A stretch of DNA of 20,190 nucleotides from a virus, in IMG/VR virus record IMGVR_UViG_3300045996_000150, positions 1-20,190 of that record. One strand, given 5' to 3'. Below, piece after piece: positions 1-6,367 of this stretch. The notes beneath the pieces are model-generated. The model saw nothing but the letters and a program-made list of their open reading frames with translations, was not told the DNA's origin and searched no databases. The position numbers were made by a program, and so were the translations under genes. Position 1 is the first letter of the stretch, and every line of letters starts with the position of its first letter.

Positions 1-261
1 ATAACCGTTGCTTGGGTGACCTATGCGGAGCCGTGGGCTGAAGTTGTGCCCGTGTCTGCCCGCGAGTTCATCCAGTCCGATGCCAAGCAGTCAGAGATCA
101 AGGGCCGCATCGTCATTCGCTATCGCAGTGACGTTGACGCCACACACCGCGCCATCCATCGCGGGAAGTATTTCAACTTGCTTGGCGTGATACCGGACGA
201 TGAGTCGGGGAAAGAGCACCTGACCCTGATGACCGCAGAAGGCGTGAATCTGGGCGAATGA
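1..261 (+). CDS. Head closure protein (SPP1 gp16/Phage_H_T_join type), 5' truncated
   Basis: The reading frame is open from base 1, so the gene begins before the window; the GTG at 16 need not be its start. The visible 86 residues carry the usual pattern of phage head closure (stopper) proteins: W-AEVVPVSAREF, then RIVIRYRSDVDATHRAI, then YFNLLGVIPDDESGKEHLTL. By family knowledge such proteins form a ring under the portal/adaptor that seals the filled head and receives the tail. It ends in an ATGA overlap with the next gene. In related phages the next gene is an HK97 gp10-like neck protein; here that gene lies 3.9 kb further on, beyond an inserted block. The family assignment rests on the motif pattern and context. 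Confidence 0.75.
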   Translation: MTVAWVTYAEPWAEVVPVSAREFIQSDAKQSEIKGRIVIRYRSDVDATHRAIHRGKYFNLLGVIPDDESGKEHLTLMTAEGVNLGE

Positions 262-776
262 TCTGGGCGATTCTTGCCACCGGCCCGAGCATGTCTCAGG
301 CCGTGGCCGATTCAGTGCGCGGACGGTGCGACGTTGTTGCGGTGTCCGATGCCTACAAGCTGGCTCCGTGGGCCGATGTTCTGGTTTCGTCGGATCTGAA
401 GTGGTGGCGGCACCACCAGCCAGACTTTCCTGGCGCGAAATACGCAGCAGTGGAAGTCGCCGGGGTTAAGCGATTCGACTGGACGAGCACCGACACCAAT
501 TCTGGCCTACTTGGGATCAAGGTGGCTGCGAGCCTTGGGGCAACGAAAGTCCTTTTGCTCGGGTTCGATATGGGCGGTACGCACTTCTTCGGCAAGCACC
601 CAAGCCCGCTGCGGAACACGACAGACGAAAGGTTTGAGGTTTTCAAGAAACAGTTCGCGGATTACCGGCCGCGAGGCGTCGAGATTATCAACTGCACTCC
701 AGGCAGCGCCCTGAAGTGCTATCCAATGGCGAGATTGGATGAAGTGCTGGCTGAATCTTCGCTACACGCTGCCTGA
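258..776 (+). CDS. GPS-motif protein, DUF115/sialyltransferase-like (putative glycosyltransferase)
   Basis: 172 residues. The N-terminus shows a short strand followed by ATGPSM (residues 7-12), and the middle has NSGLLGIKVAASLGATKVLL (81-100) followed by GFDM (102-105). This layout, with GPS near the N-terminus and an N/T-S-G helix plus a hydrophobic strand ending G-x-D, is shared by DUF115/MptE-like proteins, by flagellin-modifying Maf proteins and by GT42 sialyltransferases such as CstII, where GPS and the later Asp line the nucleotide-sugar site. An enzymatic role in sugar transfer is therefore inferred, not shown. Substrate cannot be read from sequence. It starts at an ATGA overlap and its 3' end overlaps the next gene by 38 bases. 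Phage proteins of this kind are often annotated only as hypothetical. Confidence 0.6.
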   Translation: MIWAILATGPSMSQAVADSVRGRCDVVAVSDAYKLAPWADVLVSSDLKWWRHHQPDFPGAKYAAVEVAGVKRFDWTSTDTNSGLLGIKVAASLGATKVLLLGFDMGGTHFFGKHPSPLRNTTDERFEVFKKQFADYRPRGVEIINCTPGSALKCYPMARLDEVLAESSLHAA

Positions 777-1458
777 GCGCAGGACGCTGTTTGAGGCGGG
801 GTTGTCCCGCCTGGGGTATGAGGTATGCCACGGGCTTCCGAGCGCCACAGAGGGCGTTCTGGTGACGTGGAACCGCATTGGCGCGGCGAATGCCCTAGCG
901 GAAAAGTTTGAGCAGGCTGGATTACCCGTGATCGTCGCAGAGAATGCGGCGTGGGGTAACGAGTTCGCTGGCAGCAAGTGGTATTCCCTGGCGCTTCGCA
1001 GACACAACACGGCTGGCACGTTCCCAGTTGGCGGCTCCGCTAGGTGGGATCGCCTTGATGTCACCCTTGAGCCTTGGCGGCAATCAGGCGAGACCGTAAT
1101 CCTTCCGCAGAGGGGGATCGGTTCCAAGCCTACGGCCATGCCGCATGGCTGGCCGCAGGATGCTTACCGCAGGCACGGCGGACGTATTAGGCCGCACCCC
1201 GGCAGGCAGCCCTGCAAGCCTCTCTGCGACGATCTGGCGAAAGCCGGTCGCGCGGTCACTTGGGGTAGCGGGGCGGCCATACAGGCGCTCCTGTTGGGCA
1301 TTCCGGTCACTTCGGAAATGCCGGAATGGATCGGCGAGCAGGACAACACTGACGAAGGCCGACTGGCGATGTTCAGGCGGCTGGCATGGGCGCAGTGGCG
1401 GCATGAAGAGATCGGATCAGGAGAGGCGTTCGCGTGGCTCTTAGCGTCGTCTGCCTGA
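739..1458 (+). CDS. GT-B-like glycosyltransferase, first of two tandem paralogues
   Basis: 239 residues. The C-terminal half carries a polysaccharide-type GT-B signature: RPHPGRQP (151-158), then VTWGSGAAIQALLLGIPV (173-190), resembling the R-HP and S-x3-AL-x2-G-P-V elements of capsule and CDP-glycerol transferases. N-terminal landmarks are LVTWNRIG (41-48), a highly specific RRHNTAGTFPVGG (87-99) and EPWRQSGETVILPQRG (111-126). It resembles the following gene in order and content of motifs. It starts inside the preceding gene with only a weak GAGA ribosome site, so translation is probably coupled. Acceptor and sugar are unknown. That it is a real gene is nearly certain; the glycosyltransferase role is inferred from motifs. 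Confidence 0.6.
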   Translation: MKCWLNLRYTLPERRTLFEAGLSRLGYEVCHGLPSATEGVLVTWNRIGAANALAEKFEQAGLPVIVAENAAWGNEFAGSKWYSLALRRHNTAGTFPVGGSARWDRLDVTLEPWRQSGETVILPQRGIGSKPTAMPHGWPQDAYRRHGGRIRPHPGRQPCKPLCDDLAKAGRAVTWGSGAAIQALLLGIPVTSEMPEWIGEQDNTDEGRLAMFRRLAWAQWRHEEIGSGEAFAWLLASSA

Positions 1459-2213
1459 CCTCTTCGCTCACGCGGTATCTCGTGGTGGCCGAGGCCATGT
1501 CTCAAGGCATCCGAGCCTATGGCGATCAGGTAACGGTGCGAGGGTTGGGCGAGGGAAAGATTGGCGCTGACGTGGCGGTCTGCTACGGCTGGAAGCATCA
1601 CGACATATTCGAGCGGTATCCCAATTTCGTTTATGCGGACTTGGGGTATTGGCAGCGCGACAACTACTACCGGTTTTCGGTGAACGGTTGGTCGCCAAAG
1701 GTACGGACTGATCTGTCCGCGAGTCGGCTTGACCGGCTCGGCCTGTCCGTTCAGCCGTGGCGGCAGGATGGCCGTCAGATCATCGTGGCGGGCAGTACCG
1801 CTAAGGCGTGCCGAGACCACGGACTTGCGTACATGGACTGGGAAACCCGCGCCTGCAATGCGCTAAAGGATTGCGGAATCCCGGTGGTCTACAGGCCCAA
1901 GCCTAACGACCGGAACGCGCGACCCATTCCAGGCTTCGGTTACGACCAGCGCCCCATTGGCGACGCGCTTGCAGCGGCCAACTTATGGGTTACGCATCAC
2001 AGCAATTCGGCGCTAGACGCTTTGCTGGCTGGAGTGCCAGTCCATTGCGAAACAGGAGCTGGATCACTCTTGAGTGTTCCTATCGAGTCGGCTGCCGCCC
2101 CGCCACTTCTGGATGGACGAGAGCAGTTGCTTGCTGGCGTGTCATGGCTTCAATGGACGGTGGAAGAGATGCGGAGCGGCGAGTGCTGGGCGCATCTGAG
2201 GACTTACATTTGA
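1434..2213 (+). CDS. GT-B-like glycosyltransferase, second tandem paralogue
   Basis: 259 residues, GTG start preceded by GGAGAGG. Motifs line up with the upstream gene: QPWRQDGRQIIVAG (107-120), YRPKPNDR (153-160), VTHHSNSALDALLAGVPV (186-203) and SWLQWTVEEMRSGECWAHL (237-255). The first half has diverged much more; it includes VCYGWKHHDIF (49-59) and YADLGYWQRDNYYRFS (67-82). The HP of the first paralogue is KP here, so the two may differ in donor or acceptor, or one may be less active. The S-x3-AL-LAG-P-V element is a nucleotide-sugar-binding feature of GT-B enzymes in general. It ends in a TTGA overlap with the next gene. Function is inferred. Confidence 0.6.
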   Translation: MALSVVCLTSSLTRYLVVAEAMSQGIRAYGDQVTVRGLGEGKIGADVAVCYGWKHHDIFERYPNFVYADLGYWQRDNYYRFSVNGWSPKVRTDLSASRLDRLGLSVQPWRQDGRQIIVAGSTAKACRDHGLAYMDWETRACNALKDCGIPVVYRPKPNDRNARPIPGFGYDQRPIGDALAAANLWVTHHSNSALDALLAGVPVHCETGAGSLLSVPIESAAAPPLLDGREQLLAGVSWLQWTVEEMRSGECWAHLRTYI

Positions 2214-2917
2214 CAACGTTTGATGCGGTCACGACCTACGCAGATCGCCACTGGGACGAGTACGCAAGCAGGTTTGTCGAGACGTTCCACGCGCACTGGA
2301 AAGACGTAAAACTTCGCACGTACACGGATGACAAGCTGGAGGAATTGTCCGACTGGCTGCCTGAGTTCAAGCAGCGGCACAGACACCGGTCTACTGATAA
2401 CTACCGGTTTGATGCGGTGCGGTTCGCGCACAAGGTCGCAGCCCTAGAGCTTGCCTACCGAGTTGGAAGCGCGGACGTGATGATCTGGATCGACGCAGAT
2501 TGCGTCACGCACGCGGACGTGGATGCCGAGTGGCTTTCCGGACTGATCGGCTACGGCGACTTCGCGTACCTGCGGCGAGAGAAGAAGTACCCGGAATGCG
2601 GCTTCATGATGTTCCGTAGGAATGCGGCTGCGTCGGAACTGCTCCGGCGGATCGTGTCCCTGTATCGGACCGACGACCTGTTCGACCTTCAGGAATGGCA
2701 CGACAGCTGGGCCATAGAGCAGATCCGGAAAAGCATGGGTGATTTGCTCAAGTGCGTATCCCTGTCGGGTGAATTTGAGAGCAGCGGCCACCCGTTTATC
2801 AACGGTCCGCTAGGGGCGCGGCTTGACCACTGTAAGGGCAAGCGCAAGGCGTCCGGAAAGTCCAAGCAGTCAGATTTGAAAACGGCGAGAAAAGAGGATT
2901 ACTGGCGACATGGCTAA
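2210..2917 (+). CDS. GT-A-like glycosyltransferase with DAD motif
   Basis: I choose the TTG at 2210 because it overlaps the preceding stop (TTGA) and has GAGGA about 9 bases upstream; a longer frame would overlap the previous gene by over 200 bases. This gives 235 residues. A hydrophobic strand ends in MIWIDADCVTHADVD (91-105), a DxD metal and nucleotide-sugar site. It is followed by CGFMMFRRN (130-138), EWHDSWAIEQIRK (162-174) and the tail motif HPFINGPLGARLDHCKGKRK (194-213), which is typical of glycosyltransferases carried by tailed phages. The C-terminus is strongly basic (GKRKASGKSKQSDLKTARK). It probably transfers a sugar to a protein or glycan; the acceptor is unknown. It overlaps the next gene by 8 bases. 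Confidence 0.7.
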   Translation: MTTFDAVTTYADRHWDEYASRFVETFHAHWKDVKLRTYTDDKLEELSDWLPEFKQRHRHRSTDNYRFDAVRFAHKVAALELAYRVGSADVMIWIDADCVTHADVDAEWLSGLIGYGDFAYLRREKKYPECGFMMFRRNAAASELLRRIVSLYRTDDLFDLQEWHDSWAIEQIRKSMGDLLKCVSLSGEFESSGHPFINGPLGARLDHCKGKRKASGKSKQSDLKTARKEDYWRHG

Positions 2918-3500
2918 ACGCTACGACCAGATTTTGAAGATTGTTGAAAAGATTCGCCCAAAGTCCGTTGTGGAGGTTGGCGTTCACCGCGCCGTCCGTG
3001 CGGTTTCGATTTGTGCCGAGGCGTTGGTCCACTCGCCGGAAGTCGAGTACGTCGGCTATGATGTGTTTGAGACTTTGGGCGAGGCGTTCCAAGAGGAAGC
3101 ACTGAACGGTAAGGGCATGGCAACGGAAGCTGCCGCACGGGATCGGCTTAACAGCCTGGCGAGGAAGTCGCGTAGACGCTTTAGCTATTCCATTGTGATC
3201 GGCGACACGCGGGACACACTGCACGGAACCCGCGTCAAGGCCGATCTTGCCTTCATCGACGGTGACCACCGAGTGGACGCCATCGTCGGTGATTACGCTG
3301 CGCTAGATGGCTGCCGCGTCGTCATCTTCGATGACTACTACCGCGTTGACGGGGAAGGAAACATTCCTGACCTGAGTCTCTATGGGGCCAATGCAGTAGT
3401 AGATGAACTGGCCGCGCAGGGTCGAAAGGTGGAAATTCTGCCGGTTGGTGACAAGTGCAAGCATGGCGGGCTTTCCCACCTTGCGGTGGTCTACCGGTGA
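2910..3500 (+). CDS. Class I SAM-dependent methyltransferase-like protein
   Basis: 196 residues with a Rossmann methyltransferase layout: motif I SVVEVGVHRAV (19-29), an acidic second strand EYVGYDVFET (46-55), VIGDTRDTL (96-104), then ADLAFIDGDHRVDAIVGDY (111-129) and VVIFDDYY (137-144). The FIDGDH plus VIFDDY pair is characteristic of the Methyltransf_24-type family, which includes sugar- and small-molecule O-methyltransferases. Motif I lacks the usual second glycine, so activity should not be taken for granted. Being embedded among glycosyltransferases suggests methylation of a transferred sugar rather than of DNA; no target-recognition domain or NPPY/PC motif is present. GAGGA lies 11 bases before the ATG. 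It ends in a GTGA overlap. Confidence 0.65.
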   Translation: MAKRYDQILKIVEKIRPKSVVEVGVHRAVRAVSICAEALVHSPEVEYVGYDVFETLGEAFQEEALNGKGMATEAAARDRLNSLARKSRRRFSYSIVIGDTRDTLHGTRVKADLAFIDGDHRVDAIVGDYAALDGCRVVIFDDYYRVDGEGNIPDLSLYGANAVVDELAAQGRKVEILPVGDKCKHGGLSHLAVVYR

Positions 3501-4177
3501 AGATTTACATAGGCCATGACAGCCGCGAGCAGGCGGCCTATGACGTGGCCACGAGCACCCTGGCGAAGCATTGCAGCATCGTGCCCGAGCCGTTGCGATC
3601 AGACCGGCTTGCAGAACGGGGCCTTCTTCGCCGCACGGTGGACCGTCGCGGACAGATGTACGACTTGCCAAGCAACGCCCCATGCGCCACTGACTTTGCC
3701 ATCAGTCGGTTCCTGACGCCGATCCTGGCGCAGACCGGATGGGCGCTGTTCGTGGATTGCGATGTTGTGTTCATGGCGAACCCGGCCGAATTGCTAGAGA
3801 TCGCCGACCCCTCCAAGGCCGTCATGGTGGTCAAGCACGCCCAACAGGGCGGCGGCTACAAGATGGACGGTCAGGTTCAGACGGTCTACTCACGCAAGAA
3901 CTGGTCGAGCGTGATGCTGTTCAACTGTGACCACCCCGCAAACCGCAGGCTATCCCTGTCTGACGTGAACGATCGTCCGGGCCGCGACTTGCACGGCTTC
4001 TACTGGCTACACGACGACGAGATCGGCGAACTGCCACCGGAATGGAACTGGCTGGTTAACGTTGAGGCAAAGCCGGATAACCCGAAGATCGCCCACTTCA
4101 CCAACGGCGGACCTTGGTTCCCGACATGGGCCGGGGCCGAGCATGACGAAATCTGGCTGGAGGCAAGCCGTGGCTGA
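3497..4177 (+). CDS. GT8-like glycosyltransferase with DCD motif
   Basis: GTG at 3497 is chosen because it overlaps the previous stop and starts the protein directly at the first strand, VKIYIGHDSREQAAYDV (1-17), the usual N-terminus of this phage-borne GT-A family. Of 226 residues, GWALFVDCDVVFM (81-93) supplies the DxD metal site, NWSSVMLFNCDHP (135-147) an acceptor/fold motif, and IAHFTNGGPWF (198-208) resembles the C-terminal H-x-x-G-x-x-K-P-W metal-coordinating motif of GT8 enzymes. DEIGELPPEWNWLV (174-187) is also typical. A retaining sugar transfer is therefore plausible. It is the last gene of the inserted block and overlaps the HK97 gp10-like gene by 8 bases. Donor and acceptor cannot be told from sequence. 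Confidence 0.72.
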   Translation: MKIYIGHDSREQAAYDVATSTLAKHCSIVPEPLRSDRLAERGLLRRTVDRRGQMYDLPSNAPCATDFAISRFLTPILAQTGWALFVDCDVVFMANPAELLEIADPSKAVMVVKHAQQGGGYKMDGQVQTVYSRKNWSSVMLFNCDHPANRRLSLSDVNDRPGRDLHGFYWLHDDEIGELPPEWNWLVNVEAKPDNPKIAHFTNGGPWFPTWAGAEHDEIWLEASRG

Positions 4178-4607
4178 TTTCCAGATCCAAGGACTTGAAG
4201 CTTTCCTTCGCAAGATGCAAGGCGTCAAGAAAGAGATCGTCGGCAAGGCGGTCAGGGCGGCTGCTAACAAGGCCATGCGTTCAGTACGGGACGCGGCGCG
4301 CAACAAGGCCCGTGGATTTGATGATCCCGAAACGCCTTCGGACATCGCCAAGAACATAGCGATCAGCACGCGCAACCAGACGAAGCTAGGGCAAGTGATT
4401 GCAAAGGTCGGCGTTCGCGGCGGCGCGAAGCCACAGCCCGGCAATGAGGACACAGGCCACTGGCGGTTCAAAGAGTTTGGCACTGAAAAGATGCCAGCCG
4501 AGCCCTTCATGCGTCCGGCACTGGAAGAGAACATCCAGACCGTAGTGCAGTCCGTCGTGTCAGAACTTGAACCTGCCTTGGATAAGGCCGTAGCCAAGGC
4601 GGTGTGA
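4170..4607 (+). CDS. HK97 gp10-like neck/tail-completion protein
   Basis: GTG at 4170 is chosen because GGAGG lies 6 bases upstream and the product then begins VADFQIQGLEAFLRKM, the usual opening of this family. 145 residues. The hallmark is HWRFKEFGTEKMPAEPFM (97-114) followed by RPALEE, matching the conserved EFGT-x3-PA-x-PF-x-RPA of HK97 gp10 family proteins, which act at the head-tail interface. The early part (residues 11-48) is a basic amphipathic helix rich in Lys, Arg and Ala. It is followed by the tail terminator gene, which is the usual neighbour. The usual upstream neighbour, the head closure gene, is displaced by the glycosyltransferase block. Confidence 0.85.
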   Translation: MADFQIQGLEAFLRKMQGVKKEIVGKAVRAAANKAMRSVRDAARNKARGFDDPETPSDIAKNIAISTRNQTKLGQVIAKVGVRGGAKPQPGNEDTGHWRFKEFGTEKMPAEPFMRPALEENIQTVVQSVVSELEPALDKAVAKAV

Positions 4608-4984
4608 TGTATCCGACTTTCTTCCCAACGCTGATGGCAGATGCCTCGGTGACGGCGGTGCTTGGGTCAAACCCGACAAGGGTTTGGCCCCATAGAGAGG
4701 CGCCTCAAACGGGAACCCAGTTTTATCAGCTTCCCTACGCCACGCATCAACTAATCATCGGGTCGCCGGAAAATTACCTGTCAGGCGCGCCAGACATTGA
4801 TGGGTTTCGGATTCAGTTCAACTTCTATGGTGAAACCTCGGCTCAGGTTATCGAAGCTGCGGCTGCGGTCCGCAGCGCTTTAGAAGACATCGCCTATGTC
4901 GTGAGCCTCAATGGCACGGGGAGAGACCCCGACACTGACAACTACACATACAGCTTCGACGTGGAGTTCATGTCGTCGCGTTGA
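4607..4984 (+). CDS. Tail terminator protein (DUF3168-like)
   Basis: About 125 residues. Either the GTG at 4604 or the ATG at 4607 can start it; AAGG at 4596-4599 is better spaced for the ATG, which forms a TGATG overlap with the preceding gene. The family layout is visible: MADASVTAVLGSNPTRVWP at the start, IDGFRIQFNFYGETSAQVIE in the middle (the strand that reads RIQ-x2-F), a helix AAAAVRSALED, and the closing YTYSFDVEFM. DUF3168-like proteins form the ring that ends tail-tube growth and docks to the head. It is followed by a 206-base non-coding stretch. Assignment rests on pattern and gene order. Confidence 0.8.
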   Translation: MYPTFFPTLMADASVTAVLGSNPTRVWPHREAPQTGTQFYQLPYATHQLIIGSPENYLSGAPDIDGFRIQFNFYGETSAQVIEAAAAVRSALEDIAYVVSLNGTGRDPDTDNYTYSFDVEFMSSR

Positions 4985-5190
4985 TTTAGCCGCGCATAGC
5001 CCCGTCGTGAGACGCCGCGACCGCGCGCACAAATTCGCGGTACAGCGCCCAGAGGTTCAGCGCAGGCGGTCGGCTTTGTTATCCGCTGGCGGTCCCTGTG
5101 GTGAGCCGAGGCCGCGAGCCTAAATCGCAGTACGCGTCTGCGACCAGACCGCCGTGAGGCGGCCTTTCCCATCTAGATGGAGTAACCACC
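4985..5190 (+). promoter_or_regulatory. Structured non-coding leader before the tail tube gene
   Basis: No plausible gene is seen in these 206 bases, which is striking in an operon where genes otherwise overlap. Three perfect hairpins are visible: ACCGCG/CGCGGT (5020-5025 with 5036-5041, 10-base loop), TCGCAG/CTGCGA (5125-5130 with 5138-5143, 7-base loop) and CCGCC/GGCGG with a GTGA (GNRA-type) loop (5149-5162), the last followed by CCTTTCCC. GGCGGTC also occurs twice between about 5063 and 5095. The last hairpin may act as a weak terminator, RNA-stability element or processing site. I see no convincing -35/-10 pair. The role is inferred. Confidence 0.5.
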
Positions 5191-5655
5191 TTGGCTAAGA
5201 AGACCCAGGGAACGCAACTTTATGTTGTGGACCCGGCGGACCTGTCCGTTCTCACCGTTGGCTGCGTGACTGCGATCACCGGTATTTCCGCATCGCGCGA
5301 CCAGATCGAAACTACCTGCCTTGACTCGGCGGCCCGCACGTATGAAGCGGGTCTGGCGACTCCCGGCGCGGCTCAGTTCACGATCAATTTCGATCCTTCC
5401 GACGAATCGCACATGCGCCTGCATGAGCTGTACGTGGCTGGCACCACCCTCAACTGGGGGCTGGGCTGGTCCGACGGCACGGCTGCGCCGACGGCTAACA
5501 GCGCGGGCGAGCTTGTGCTTCCCACCAGCCGCAGCTGGATTTCGTTTGACGGCTTCATCTCTGACCTTCCTTTCGACTTCTCGCTCAACTCGGTGGTTAC
5601 GTCGAACGTGTCGGTACAGGTGTCTGGCTTCCCGGTCCTGACCGAGAAGGTTTAA
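5191..5655 (+). CDS. Major tail tube protein
   Basis: 154 residues from a TTG start with GGAG 8 bases upstream. The protein is beta-rich with low charge and reads like lambda gpV-type tube proteins: AKKTQGTQLYVVDP at the start, then a Thr/Ala/Ser-rich body with IETTCLDSAARTYEAG (about 44-59), a conserved early feature of these proteins, AQFTINFDPSDESH, and a closing VTSNVSVQVSGFPVL. It lies between the tail terminator and the tail chaperones, exactly where the tube gene is expected. Many copies would stack to form the tail. It is flanked on both sides by non-coding hairpins, which suggests that its mRNA is regulated or stabilised separately. TTG as the start of such an abundant product is unusual. 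Confidence 0.85.
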   Translation: MAKKTQGTQLYVVDPADLSVLTVGCVTAITGISASRDQIETTCLDSAARTYEAGLATPGAAQFTINFDPSDESHMRLHELYVAGTTLNWGLGWSDGTAAPTANSAGELVLPTSRSWISFDGFISDLPFDFSLNSVVTSNVSVQVSGFPVLTEKV

Positions 5656-5738
5656 CGGCGAGTAGCAAGTCTTCGGAGCGGTCTGTGGGCGTGTCTCGCC
5701 GCACGTTCCCGCGCTCCACCTATCTAGGCGAGTAGAGA
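5656..5738 (+). promoter_or_regulatory. Intergenic hairpin and GGCGAGTAG direct repeat
   Basis: These 83 non-coding bases follow the tail tube stop. CGGCGAG (5656-5662) can pair with CTCGCCG (5695-5701), a perfect 7-base stem that closes a 32-base internal region. The nonamer GGCGAGTAG occurs at 5657-5665 and again at 5727-5735, just before the next ATG, so the second copy could compete for the same pairing partner. The AGTAGAGA before ATG 5739 offers only a weak ribosome site. A role as transcript attenuator or differential-expression element between tube and chaperone is inferred. Confidence 0.4.
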
Positions 5739-6062
5739 ATGAACCTGAAAGAACTTCGGGCGAAGGGAGCTTTTGTCTCCGCGCACCCAGTAAAGAAAAC
5801 CATCACCTGGAAGCATGGTGATAACGAAGACATGACGTTCGATGTCCACATCAAGCGTCTGGCATTCGGCGATTACGAGCGCCTGTTCTTGGCTGACTCG
5901 GACGACCGATCCCGCATGGCTCGCGCACTGTGCGAGACCGTCAAGCTTGGCGACGAGGGCAAGGAAGAACTGTCCTACAAAGACGCCTATCAACTTGAGC
6001 CTAGCCTCGCCCGCGTTCTTCTGGACGCCGTGAACGAGGTTAACGGCACCCCAAAACACTAA
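5739..6062 (+). CDS. Tail assembly chaperone, short form (lambda gpG-like)
   Basis: 107 residues, acidic and helical: MNLKELRAKGAF at the start, then WKHGDNEDMTFDVHIKRL (about 24-41), FGDYERLF and DAYQLEPSLARVLLDAVNEV (85-104). This is the style of lambda gpG-like chaperones, which bind the tape measure protein and help tube assembly but are absent from the finished virion. It sits between tube and tape measure genes as expected. Its last codons, ACC CCA AAA CAC TAA, contain a -1 slippery heptamer at 6050-6056, so a fraction of ribosomes should read into the following frame and make the longer G-T form. Confidence 0.85.
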   Translation: MNLKELRAKGAFVSAHPVKKTITWKHGDNEDMTFDVHIKRLAFGDYERLFLADSDDRSRMARALCETVKLGDEGKEELSYKDAYQLEPSLARVLLDAVNEVNGTPKH

Positions 6063-6108
6063 CCGCCAGTGATGAGCTGTGGCACGAGCTAGTGCTTGCC
6101 ATTGGCGG
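6050..6108 (+). promoter_or_regulatory. Programmed -1 frameshift signal: CCCAAAA plus downstream stem
   Basis: CCCAAAA (6050-6056) is an exact X-XXY-YYZ heptamer in the zero frame (C CCA AAA). After a 6-base spacer, CCGCCAGTG (6063-6071) pairs with CATTGGCGG (6100-6108) as a 9-base stem with one G-U pair. Inside its loop GCAC (6082-6085) can pair with GTGC (6092-6095). The zero-frame stop TAA (6060-6062) lies in the spacer. The -1 frame is open through to 6367. Heptamer, spacing and stem meet all the requirements known for lambda-type G/G-T frameshifting. Confidence 0.9.
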
Positions 6109-6367
6109 CTGCACGATTGCCGAGCTGAAGCAGCGAATGACCTACGTCGAGTTCATGGCGTGGGTCGCGTATCGGTCTAGGCGGGGACCACTCAACCCAA
6201 TGCTGCGGCAGGACGGGAACTTCTCCCTGCTGCACGCGCAAATCAACAACGCCTGTGGCGGCAAGGCCAAGCCTGCCGACTTTATGCCGTGGGCGAATGA
6301 CGACGAATCCGACGCGACCGTTGGGGACGTGATGACAATTCTCACTGGAGCAAGCCAACTTGGCTAG
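6056..6367 (+). CDS. Tail assembly chaperone T extension (translated as G-T fusion by -1 frameshift)
   Basis: Read after the slip at 6050-6056, this frame adds 103 residues to the first 106 of the short chaperone, giving a G-T protein of about 209 residues. The extension begins TLTASDELWHELVLAIGG, then AELKQRMTYVEFMAWVAYR and RGPLNPMLRQ, wording typical of T domains that recruit tail tube subunits to the tape measure. The W-x2-YR-x2-RG-PLN segment is the most recognisable. No start codon with a ribosome site lies near its beginning (the GTG at 6092 has none), which supports expression only by frameshift. Its stop overlaps the TTG start of the tape measure gene. Confidence 0.88.
   Translation, partial: TLTASDELWHELVLAIGGCTIAELKQRMTYVEFMAWVAYRSRRGPLNPMLRQDGNFSLLHAQINNACGGKAKPADFMPWANDDESDATVGDVMTILTGASQLG

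Noticed and set aside
258-4177. DNA-modification or restriction island
   Set aside because: The methyltransferase-like gene lacks DNA methylase motifs and a recognition domain, no endonuclease is present, and the other genes look like sugar transferases. Glucosylation of DNA remains possible but has no direct support.
6092-6367. Independent gene starting at GTG 6092
   Set aside because: No ribosome site; the frame is continuous upstream to the slippery heptamer and begins with T-domain residues before 6092.
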